A stretch of 64,000 bases of DNA from an uncultured Saprospiraceae bacterium (GTDB lineage: Bacteria; Bacteroidota; Bacteroidia; Chitinophagales; Saprospiraceae), in contig CALSOU010000001.1 of the NCBI GenBank assembly GCA_943788055.1, positions 62,001 to 126,000 on the forward strand, given 5' to 3'. Each line of letters starts with the position of its first letter. Within the stretch, counting starts at the first letter, position 1. Positions 9,293 to 16,909 of the stretch are shown one piece after another. Both the position numbers and the translations under genes were made by a program. Below the pieces are notes generated by a model. The model ran no database searches. It had not been told where the DNA came from and saw only the letters and a program-made list of their open reading frames with translations.

Positions 9293-10783
9293 ATGAAGTT
9301 ATTAAAATTATTTTTGATCTCCACAGTAATCATTGGAATGAATAGCGCATGTAATCACGAAACAAAATTAGAAGTTGAAATCTATGAAACTGCATCCAAT
9401 GGAAATAAGCTAAAGCGAATAACACAATTTCAAGAAGCTGAGACTTCTGCTAGCATAAAGTTGAATCCTAACAAAAGCTTTCAGACAATCACTGGTATTG
9501 GAGGATCATTTACTGAATCTTCTGCTTACCTCTTGAATCAATTGAGTGAAGAGAATCGAACTAAAGTCTTAGAAGCTTATTTTGGAGATGAGGGAGCTAG
9601 ATATTCTTTGACTCGAACACATATTAACTCGTGTGACTTCTCTCTAAGTAATTATTCCTATGCACCGACTCCGGGAGATACAGAGCTTAAGGACTTTTCT
9701 GTTAAAGAGGATATGGATGACCTGATTCCTATGATCAAAGATGCCATGGTGATCTCATCAGATGGTTTTAAAATCATATCCTCTCCGTGGACTGCACCGC
9801 CTTGGATGAAAGACAATAATAGTTACGTAGGAGGGAAACTACTTCAGGAGTATTATGAAATTTGGGCATTGTTCTTTTCCAAATATATTCAAGCTTACAA
9901 AGACCAGGGTATCGATATCTGGGGCCTCACCGTCGAGAATGAACCTCTTGGAAACGCTAACAATTGGGAAAGTATGCACTATACGGCAGAGGAGATGACG
10001 GATTTTGTAAGTAAGCATTTGGGGCCAAAATTAGAGCAGGATGGTTTCAGTGATGTAGTTTTATTAGGTTATGATCAGAATCGCGATCATCTTAAGGAGT
10101 GGGTTGACGTAATGTACAATGACGAAGGGTCTTCCAAGTATTTTGACGGTACAGCCATTCATTGGTATGCAAGTACATTTGAAGTCTTTCCTGAAGTTCT
10201 ACAATATGCCCATGATAAAGCACCTAATAAATATCTAATCGAGACAGAGGGTTGTGCTGATGCGGAAGTTCCACATTGGCAGGAAGATGAATGGTACTGG
10301 AGTAAAGAGGCTACTGATTGGGGGTGGGACTGGGCTTCTGAAGAAGAAAAGCCCTTGCATCCCAAGTATGTACCAGTATACAGATATGCTCGAGATATAA
10401 TTGGATGTCTTAATAATTGGGTTGATGGTTGGGTAGACTGGAATTTGCTCTTGGATCGTCAGGGTGGTCCCAACTGGTTCAAAAACTGGTGCCTAGCTCC
10501 AGTTATTGTTGATCCTGAAGCTGACGAAGTGTATATGACACCGATATACTACGCGATGGCTCACTTCAGCAAGTATATACGACCTGGTGCAAAGCGGATT
10601 GATTTCACCAATAATTCTGAATTGCAGGTTACAGCTGTAAAGAATCCCGATAGCGCTATTGTAATTATCATCTTAAACGAATCCGAAGAATCTCAGAATA
10701 TCGAGCTAGACCTTGAAGATAAAAAGACTAAATTTTCTATTAGCTCGCAAGCTATTCAGACAGTTATAATTCCAACTACATAA
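9293..10783 (+). CDS. GH30 glucanase (beta-1,6- or beta-1,3/1,6-type), lipoprotein
   Basis: A signal peptide ends in NSAC (Cys20). The start of the barrel has the typical GIGGSFTESSAYLL, the acid/base lies in TVENEPLG (E217) and the nucleophile in IETEGC (E319). A C-terminal beta-sandwich closes the protein, as in GH30 subfamilies 1 and 3. GH30_3 enzymes remove beta-1,6-linked glucose branches of laminarin, which would complement GH16 and GH17 in this cluster. Subfamily assignment is inference from context. The gene is intact, of normal length (496 residues) and precedes the transporter gene by about 100 bases. Confidence 0.88.
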   Translation: MKLLKLFLISTVIIGMNSACNHETKLEVEIYETASNGNKLKRITQFQEAETSASIKLNPNKSFQTITGIGGSFTESSAYLLNQLSEENRTKVLEAYFGDEGARYSLTRTHINSCDFSLSNYSYAPTPGDTELKDFSVKEDMDDLIPMIKDAMVISSDGFKIISSPWTAPPWMKDNNSYVGGKLLQEYYEIWALFFSKYIQAYKDQGIDIWGLTVENEPLGNANNWESMHYTAEEMTDFVSKHLGPKLEQDGFSDVVLLGYDQNRDHLKEWVDVMYNDEGSSKYFDGTAIHWYASTFEVFPEVLQYAHDKAPNKYLIETEGCADAEVPHWQEDEWYWSKEATDWGWDWASEEEKPLHPKYVPVYRYARDIIGCLNNWVDGWVDWNLLLDRQGGPNWFKNWCLAPVIVDPEADEVYMTPIYYAMAHFSKYIRPGAKRIDFTNNSELQVTAVKNPDSAIVIIILNESEESQNIELDLEDKKTKFSISSQAIQTVIIPTT

Positions 10784-10882
10784 AATATGTGATCTATTTG
10801 CAATTTGAAAATTGTGTCCTTGCCATATAAATAGCGAAATTGATCCTTGAAAATAAAAATTAAACTAAAATCTACCCAGTAA

Positions 10883-12322
10883 ATGAAAGAAGCTGCGATT
10901 ACTACCAAGAAAATTCCCTTTGGACAGAAGATAGCCTTTGGTATCGGTATGTTTGCCAATCAAATGTTTCCTGCGATCTTGGGGATATTTATGGTGGTTT
11001 TAGTACAAGATTTGGGTTTCCCGGGTTGGATGTGGGGATTAATCTTCTTTGCGCCGAGAATCTTTGATGCGATAACCGACCCATTGATGGGCTTTATTTC
11101 GGATAACACGAAATCCAAGTGGGGTAGAAGAAGGCAATATGTATTTATTGGTGGTCTAGTTATGGGAATTGCCTTCATCATTATGTGGCAGTTGTACAAA
11201 GAGAATTCGCTTGAGTATAATTTTTGGTATTTCTTTATTTGGTCTATCGTCTTTTATTTCGGTTTGACAATATTTAGTGTGCCCTATGTGGCTATGGGGT
11301 ACGAGATGACTGATGACTTTCACGAGAGAACTAATATAATGGCCGTGGCTCAATGGATTGGCCAATGGGCTTGGGTTATTGCTCCTTGGTTCTGGATTAT
11401 CATGTACGATCCTTCTTGGTTCCCGTCTGCAGAAGCTGCTACGCGACAATTGGCAATTTGGGTCGGAATACCATGTGCTATAGCAGCAATGGTACCTGCT
11501 ATTTTTATCAAAAGTGAATCGACTGTAGATAAAGATTACCTTCCCCTTAATGTCTCAAATATCGGCTCGAGCCTAATGAAAATACTGATGGGATTTGTTG
11601 ACGCATTTAAACTCAAGCCCTTTCGAAAAATTTGTATTGCTACATTTTTGATATACAATTCCTTTAATACAGTGGCTTCATTAACATTCTTTGTGATTGT
11701 ATTTAAACTGTTCAATGGAGATGCAGCTGCAACTGGTGTCTGGGTAGTTTTATTTGGATGCTTGGGAGCTCTGGGAACTACATTCTTAGTGATTCCGATT
11801 ATTACAAAAATGTCGAAATGGTGGGGTAAGAAAAATGCATTTATAGTAGGGCAATCCATTTCAATTATAGGTTACGTGATGCTATATTTCCTATTCATCC
11901 CTGGCAAGCCTTGGATGTATATTTTTGCTTTACCTTTCTTTTCTTTTGGGATCGGAAGTCTTTTTACGATAATGATGTCTATGACTGCTGATATTCTTGA
12001 CATTGACGAGTTGAATACAGGAGAAAGAAGAGAGGGTATCTTTGGAGCGATTTATTGGTGGATGGTTAAAGTTGGTTTTGCTATAGCAGGTGGTCTAAGC
12101 GGTGTAATCATATTCGTTGTTGGGTTTGATCCTGAGCTTGCAACTATTGATCAACAGGCCGCTGTTGATAATCTGCATGTGTTCTTTTGTTTCTTTCCGG
12201 TGGTAGGTACAGTTCTAGCAATTTTTGTAATGCGTAACTATAGTATTACTGAGGAGCGATCTAACGAAATCAGAGCTCAACTAGATGCAAGAAAAGTCTC
12301 TGCTCCAAAAATATGTAATTAA
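10883..12322 (+). CDS. GPH-family sugar:cation symporter (MFS)
   Basis: A 479-residue protein with about twelve hydrophobic segments. Near the N terminus the segment FDAITDPLMGFISDNTKSKW followed by GRRR is the hallmark loop of the glycoside-pentoside-hexuronide (MelB-like) symporters. These inner-membrane proteins import oligosaccharides or glycosides with sodium or protons. As the last gene of the glucan cluster it most likely imports laminari-oligosaccharides or glucose for the cytoplasmic phosphorylase. The substrate is inferred. The frame is intact. After its stop come about 460 bases with only a decayed lipoprotein gene, which marks the end of the locus. Confidence 0.85.
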   Translation: MKEAAITTKKIPFGQKIAFGIGMFANQMFPAILGIFMVVLVQDLGFPGWMWGLIFFAPRIFDAITDPLMGFISDNTKSKWGRRRQYVFIGGLVMGIAFIIMWQLYKENSLEYNFWYFFIWSIVFYFGLTIFSVPYVAMGYEMTDDFHERTNIMAVAQWIGQWAWVIAPWFWIIMYDPSWFPSAEAATRQLAIWVGIPCAIAAMVPAIFIKSESTVDKDYLPLNVSNIGSSLMKILMGFVDAFKLKPFRKICIATFLIYNSFNTVASLTFFVIVFKLFNGDAAATGVWVVLFGCLGALGTTFLVIPIITKMSKWWGKKNAFIVGQSISIIGYVMLYFLFIPGKPWMYIFALPFFSFGIGSLFTIMMSMTADILDIDELNTGERREGIFGAIYWWMVKVGFAIAGGLSGVIIFVVGFDPELATIDQQAAVDNLHVFFCFFPVVGTVLAIFVMRNYSITEERSNEIRAQLDARKVSAPKICN

Positions 12323-12325
12323 TTG

Positions 12326-12601
12326 ATGAATGAAAATAATGTGATGAAGGCATTGGCAATAATAATAGTAATAATGATGTCTAGTTGATATTTCAGTCAT
12401 CAATGGAGATTATACAGTGGTTTTAGCAGATGTATCAAATGATTTGAAAGATCTTCTATGGCGGGAGTTAGTTTCTTACCGAATTACAAGTATGTCATTG
12501 GTAGTATTTGTCTACTAATTGTATTACGGAAGCTTTTTGAACAGATAAGGCTGAAGAAAAATGAAAAAATATCTATATATCTTCTGTCAGTTACTTGTTA
12601 A
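12326..12601 (+). pseudogene. Decayed small lipoprotein gene
   Basis: An ATG opens 20 codons that read as a lipoprotein signal peptide (MKALAIIIVIMMSS) and then hit TGA exactly where the lipobox Cys should be. Two bases lost from a Cys-Asp pair of codons would explain this: in the next frame the text continues as DISVINGDYTVVLADVSNDL without interruption for about 40 codons. A further frame (from 12458) gives a 47-codon stretch with a hydrophobic segment and basic tail, ending at 12601. No family is recognised. The rest of the gap up to 12788 shows no gene. The reconstruction is mine. Confidence 0.4.
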
Positions 12602-12788
12602 GGTTTTATCTTTAACTAATTAAAGTTCACAAGCAACATACGCGGACGAGTTGTGGTCTAGCTTATAATTAGACGTTAACGGAAAATAGAAATCATCTTC
12701 CTTGTGAGTCGAATATTCAGCGTTGTCTTAAGTAAAACTTGGGAAAGTTGATTGATTTACTAGTTATGTCAATAAATTTAGTTTGCCC

Positions 12789-13715
12789 ATGTTTAGAATA
12801 GGAATATACAGAATCATCGTTTTCATTTTGTTTGTAGGACTGCAAATTTCATGTGATTCAAGGCTTGAGGAAGTAATAACAGACAACGATTCTTACTCGA
12901 CGACAGGGATTTCGAAGATCAAGATCGAAAATTATGTAAATCGTCTATTTATTGACATTATTGGCAGGGAACCGACGGATATAGAACAATCGATTGAAGT
13001 AGATTCTATAAATGAGAATGATTTAAGTGAGGAATCGAGACTTGATCTGATTTATAGGTTAATGACAGATACGACTTATAGTATTAATGAAGGTTCTTAT
13101 CATGAAGCCTACTGCAATAACCTTTACTTACTAGGAAAAATAAGATGCCTTGATGGCATACCAGATGCAGAGTTCTATAAGAGTATTGGTACGATCAAAA
13201 TGGGACTTTATCAAGATTCTTTAGATCAGAACTGGGAATCCTATTACGGTAAGTTAAATCAAATTCGTAGACTTGAATTAGTTGTGGGTTCTGTAAAAAG
13301 ACTCCAGAACTATGAATTAGCATATCATGAGATGTTTGGATTCATGATTGATAACTCAATATACGACGTTTTGAATATGAACACGTTTAACTTCGTACGT
13401 GCGAGTTTTGATCAATTGCTTTTTAGGATACCTACCGAACAAGAATATGTTCAAGCATTTGAAATGGTTGAGTCTGGAAAACCAAGTGAGCTATTGGGAG
13501 AAACAGGAAATAGCAAAGAAGACTATGTTAGAATCATGATCAATTCAACTGCTATGAAGGAGGGGATGATTCGCTGGGCATTCCAAGTTTTTCTGCAGAG
13601 ACCTGGTAGTCCAAGCGAGATTGCAACGCTCTTGGAAGAATATAAGATACATGAAGACATAAATCAAATAATTGCTAAAATCGTAGTGACTGATGAATAT
13701 GCAAATTTTTACTAA
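12789..13715 (+). CDS. Lipoprotein with DUF4214/DUF1549-like helical repeats
   Basis: The ATG here gives a clean signal peptide with lipobox QISC (Cys22); a TTG two codons upstream is less likely. The body is helical and has three similar segments around R-x-P-T/S-x-x-E (IIGREPTDIE, LFRIPTEQE, and LQRPGSPSE), each followed by helices, ending in VTDEYANFY. This resembles DUF4214-type repeats or the start of DUF1549 domains, but I cannot name the family firmly. It opens a six-gene operon and its 3' end overlaps the next lipoprotein gene by 23 bases. Location should be the periplasmic side of the envelope or the cell surface. Function unknown. Confidence 0.7.
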   Translation: MFRIGIYRIIVFILFVGLQISCDSRLEEVITDNDSYSTTGISKIKIENYVNRLFIDIIGREPTDIEQSIEVDSINENDLSEESRLDLIYRLMTDTTYSINEGSYHEAYCNNLYLLGKIRCLDGIPDAEFYKSIGTIKMGLYQDSLDQNWESYYGKLNQIRRLELVVGSVKRLQNYELAYHEMFGFMIDNSIYDVLNMNTFNFVRASFDQLLFRIPTEQEYVQAFEMVESGKPSELLGETGNSKEDYVRIMINSTAMKEGMIRWAFQVFLQRPGSPSEIATLLEEYKIHEDINQIIAKIVVTDEYANFY

Positions 13716-14187
13716 GCTGTGTTTCTTGTTCATCGTCGTCCTAGGCTTGACGGCATGTCAAGAAGATATATATGAAGTATACGAGATAAACTCCGTTGAA
13801 GTTCTTCCTGTGAATGCACAGAAGAACAAGGCCAAGACGGATGCTCAGTATGTATCTATCTTGTATACAAATTTCTTCCAAGTTCCAATTGGACCCAATA
13901 AGTTATTGGAGGCTTTAGATGCAATCCGTTCTATTGGTGATAAGCAGATTTCTTATGATATAATAGTTAGTAAGTACTTGAATCAAAGTCCAGATCTGCC
14001 AACAAAGGAAGAAATGTATGCAGACCCTGAGACATTTGTTTATGATACGTATAAGCGATTTCTTACACGGCAGCCGACAGAAGCTGAGTTAGCTTGGATG
14101 TTGAATTATATTACAAGCAATCCTTCTTTAGCACCCGATATTGTTTATTTAGCCTTTGCTACTTCCAATGAACATTATTACTATTAA
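13693..14187 (+). CDS. Small lipoprotein related to its upstream neighbour
   Basis: A 164-residue protein with signal peptide and lipobox GLTAC (Cys22); a second Met at residue 3 is equally possible as start. Its C-terminal third, with FLTRQPTEAE followed by LAPDIVYLAFATSNEHYYY, repeats the R-x-P-T-x-x-E plus terminal aromatic pattern of the preceding 309-residue lipoprotein. The two are probably paralogous halves of one assembly. It overlaps the upstream gene and lies six bases before the DUF1501 gene, so co-translation is likely. No catalytic residues are evident and the function is unknown. Confidence 0.7.
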   Translation: MNMQIFTKLCFLFIVVLGLTACQEDIYEVYEINSVEVLPVNAQKNKAKTDAQYVSILYTNFFQVPIGPNKLLEALDAIRSIGDKQISYDIIVSKYLNQSPDLPTKEEMYADPETFVYDTYKRFLTRQPTEAELAWMLNYITSNPSLAPDIVYLAFATSNEHYYY

Positions 14188-14193
14188 TATCCT

Positions 14194-15543
14194 ATGAAAA
14201 GAAGACAATTTATAAAGAATACAGCTGGAGCAGCATTATCAAGTAGCCTATTCCCCTACATCCTTCCGAGTGGGATTATAAATTCATCGATGGCTTCTCC
14301 ATTGGCAGATCATGTTGTATTTGTACTTTTTGCAGGAGGAGTAAGGCAACAGGAATCAGTTTTGATGAGGTATCTGGCAGGAAGTCAAAATGAGAATGTG
14401 GAAGGAAATATTCTCTATAATATGTTAAATGGTGCACCACCTGAAACAAAGATCGCTTACGGACAAGATGATACAGAGAATGATCTGGTTGGACATATTC
14501 CAATAGATGCATTATTGCAAACACCACTTGAATCTCAAGGGACGCTTTTTCCAGAAGTGAGATACGCCAAGGGAGGCACAGGACATTTTGGCGGTTTATT
14601 GACGGGAGTATCTGGGAATTATTCTTCAGTGGATGTTGGAGGTCTTCAGAAGAGGCCTGCAGCTCCGACTATTTTTGAGTATCTTAGAAAGCACGCTGGG
14701 TTTAAAGCTACAGATACGTGGTACGTGGGTTTGGGCACATCAGGCTCAAGACCTCTTTTAAATCACTCATTACATCCCGATTATGGACGTAGATACGCTG
14801 GTAACTTTATAGCCCCCACAGTGACATTTGGTTCACCTGGACAAAATCATTTCATGAATTTTAAGAATTATCATGAAACTGATGAATGGAATAAGGCTTT
14901 AGAAATCAGAAACTTTTTGAATCAAAGCTTCAGTAAGGAGGGGTTTGAAATTCCACACCTTTACAATACAGATAGTGAAGATAATAGTATTAAGAGTTTT
15001 GTGAAAAGCATATTTGCTAAAAATGGCAATATATTTCTACCTCCTGTAAACGATAATCAAGATCTAAAAGTTATAGGGTACACCCTTGAATTGCTGCATT
15101 GGTTTAAGCCAAAAGTTACGGTTGTAGATTTATCTAATGTAGATGTTTGTCATGGAAACTTTACAGGTTATTTAAAGAATATGCACAGGGCAGATCACGG
15201 AATTGGATTCTTATGGAGAGAAATTCAAAAAATCCCAGGCATGGCAGGAAATACTGCAATGATCGTAATGCCCGAACATGGAAGAGATTTGGAACCCAAC
15301 TCTATTCAAGATGACAACGATTGGTATGCATACGATCATTCAGGTGGGAATTCTAGAAGAATATTCACGCTGATGGTGGGAGCAGGAATCGATGCAGGAC
15401 TAAGAGTTGGTGGAGAAGGTAATCCCGTGGGGGATGCCGCAGATGTTGTTCCTACAATTGCTGATATTTTTGGTATTAAACAGACAGTGTACGATAAGGG
15501 ATTGATTGACCCGAACGCTCGGTCTTTATTTGATAGATTATGA
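14194..15543 (+). CDS. DUF1501-like protein (alkaline phosphatase/sulfatase fold), Tat signal
   Basis: The N terminus MKRRQFIKNTAGAAL is a twin-arginine type signal. The C-terminal half has the layout of the alkaline phosphatase superfamily as seen in DUF1501: TVVDLSNVDVCHG, a central HRADHGIGF, MIVMPEHGRD, and a closing DVVPTIADIFGI. Residues such as D, H and E in these segments could bind metal, but the Thr or Ser nucleophile of true phosphatases is not obvious. DUF1501 proteins of Bacteroidota and Planctomycetes are commonly encoded next to DUF1800 or DUF1549 partners; here the partners are the two preceding lipoproteins. The stop codon overlaps the ATG of the next gene (ATGA). Confidence 0.75.
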   Translation: MKRRQFIKNTAGAALSSSLFPYILPSGIINSSMASPLADHVVFVLFAGGVRQQESVLMRYLAGSQNENVEGNILYNMLNGAPPETKIAYGQDDTENDLVGHIPIDALLQTPLESQGTLFPEVRYAKGGTGHFGGLLTGVSGNYSSVDVGGLQKRPAAPTIFEYLRKHAGFKATDTWYVGLGTSGSRPLLNHSLHPDYGRRYAGNFIAPTVTFGSPGQNHFMNFKNYHETDEWNKALEIRNFLNQSFSKEGFEIPHLYNTDSEDNSIKSFVKSIFAKNGNIFLPPVNDNQDLKVIGYTLELLHWFKPKVTVVDLSNVDVCHGNFTGYLKNMHRADHGIGFLWREIQKIPGMAGNTAMIVMPEHGRDLEPNSIQDDNDWYAYDHSGGNSRRIFTLMVGAGIDAGLRVGGEGNPVGDAADVVPTIADIFGIKQTVYDKGLIDPNARSLFDRL

Positions 15544-16493
15544 TAAGATATTTGAAATTCATTCCATTTGTTGGTTTTCTCAGCATTTTGATTTTTTTAA
15601 GTCAATCTTGTGAAAGGTCTGCGATTATTGAAGCCAATCCATTTGAGAATAATGTTAAGAATCAGGACACAGTAAATTTTGAAATAAAAGATATTGATCC
15701 TAACTCAATAGCGGGTTTATATCAGAATATCTTCAAGCCTACTTGTGCCAATGTGGGGTGTCATGACGGTACTTTCGAACCTGATTTTAGAACAATTGAG
15801 AGTTCTTATCACTCTATGGTGTATAGAGTCCCAATCAAAAATGATGGAAGCCTTACCTATAGAGTAGATCCTGGAAATCCCAATACTTCTGCAATTCTGA
15901 ACAGGATGAGCGGAACAATTCAGCCACCAATGCCGATCGAAATTGAACCGGACGGAGATTGGTTGGAAAAAGAGGAGGAGTACATGGAAAATGTCCGAAA
16001 TTGGATCGAGAATGGTGCTTTAGATTTGGCAGGTAATTCTCCAGAACCTGATATTGTTAAGCCAAGCCTTGTTGGTGCGGTAGCGATGTTTGATGGAGAA
16101 GTATTAGGACGTCAGGATGGTTATGGTTCTATAAGAATCCCAGATTCTGTGGACGTATTGGAAATTTATCTGAGTTTTGATACTTTGAATAATCCGGAGT
16201 TATTTACCAATAACGAATTAGCTTTCGGAAATGAAACTGATGGAGAATTTCAAGAAGCTATATATGTTGAAATGGAGGTGATGTTGAATCCTATTTACCA
16301 GTTTGGGCTTTATGGAACCTTAACACAGTTTACACATCGAGTTGAAATCGACTTTGAGGGACTTCAGTTGTTGGAAGATTCCTATTTTATGAGAGTTCGA
16401 GTGCAAGATGGACCACATCCTATAACAGAAATACCAGCAAACGATGGATTATATTACATTAAAGAATACATGTCTTTTTTTAGGGTTAATTAG
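15540..16493 (+). CDS. Lipoprotein with cytochrome-like CX4CH motif
   Basis: Signal peptide with lipobox SQSC (Cys24). Residues 69-75 read CANVGCH, a CX4CH motif inside a segment (NIFKPTCANVGCHDG) that resembles the N-terminal part of PSCyt1-type cytochrome domains, where CXXCH normally binds haem. A later Met-rich PPMPIE segment could supply an axial ligand. Whether haem is bound is not known; CX4CH is rare but exists in some c-type cytochromes. The C-terminal part is a beta-rich domain. The gene starts inside the stop of the DUF1501 gene and its 3' end overlaps the next gene by 50 bases, so it is part of the six-gene operon. Confidence 0.7.
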   Translation: MIRYLKFIPFVGFLSILIFLSQSCERSAIIEANPFENNVKNQDTVNFEIKDIDPNSIAGLYQNIFKPTCANVGCHDGTFEPDFRTIESSYHSMVYRVPIKNDGSLTYRVDPGNPNTSAILNRMSGTIQPPMPIEIEPDGDWLEKEEEYMENVRNWIENGALDLAGNSPEPDIVKPSLVGAVAMFDGEVLGRQDGYGSIRIPDSVDVLEIYLSFDTLNNPELFTNNELAFGNETDGEFQEAIYVEMEVMLNPIYQFGLYGTLTQFTHRVEIDFEGLQLLEDSYFMRVRVQDGPHPITEIPANDGLYYIKEYMSFFRVN

Positions 16494-16908
16494 TTTCTCG
16501 CTTTCAACTTCGTCATGTACAAAAGACCAAGTTGATGAGATATCAGTTATACCTAGCATAGAATTATTATCAATATCAAGCGATACAATCAAAGAATTTG
16601 AAGACGAATTGATAATCATTATCGCATATGAAGATGGGGATGGAGACTTAGGTTTCGAGGAGACTGATCAATATGCCTTGTTTGTAAGAGATATAAGATT
16701 AGAGGAGTTTGACGATTTCTATGTAGGACCAATTGCTCCTCCAGGAGTGAATGTGCCTATTACAGGTAACTTTAATATAGAGTTTCCAAGCTTATTTCTT
16801 TTTGGAAACGGAAATTACGAAACAACCAGATTTGAAATTAGAATGGTTGACCGAAGAATGAACGAAAGCAACCTGTTAGTAACTGAAGAGATAATTATTA
16901 AGAAGTGA
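16444..16908 (+). CDS. Small beta-rich lipoprotein
   Basis: A 154-residue protein with a signal peptide ending in TSSC (Cys25). The start inside the preceding gene (50-base overlap) is the only ATG that preserves the signal peptide. The mature part carries an acidic AYEDGDGDLGFEETDQY segment that resembles calcium-binding or Ig-like folds, followed by beta-strands ending in EIIIKK. Similar small lipoproteins often stand next to CHU_C proteins in Bacteroidota. Only one base separates its stop from the ATG of the giant surface protein. Function unknown. Confidence 0.65.
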   Translation: MDYITLKNTCLFLGLISFSLSTSSCTKDQVDEISVIPSIELLSISSDTIKEFEDELIIIIAYEDGDGDLGFEETDQYALFVRDIRLEEFDDFYVGPIAPPGVNVPITGNFNIEFPSLFLFGNGNYETTRFEIRMVDRRMNESNLLVTEEIIIKK

Positions 16909-16909
16909 T

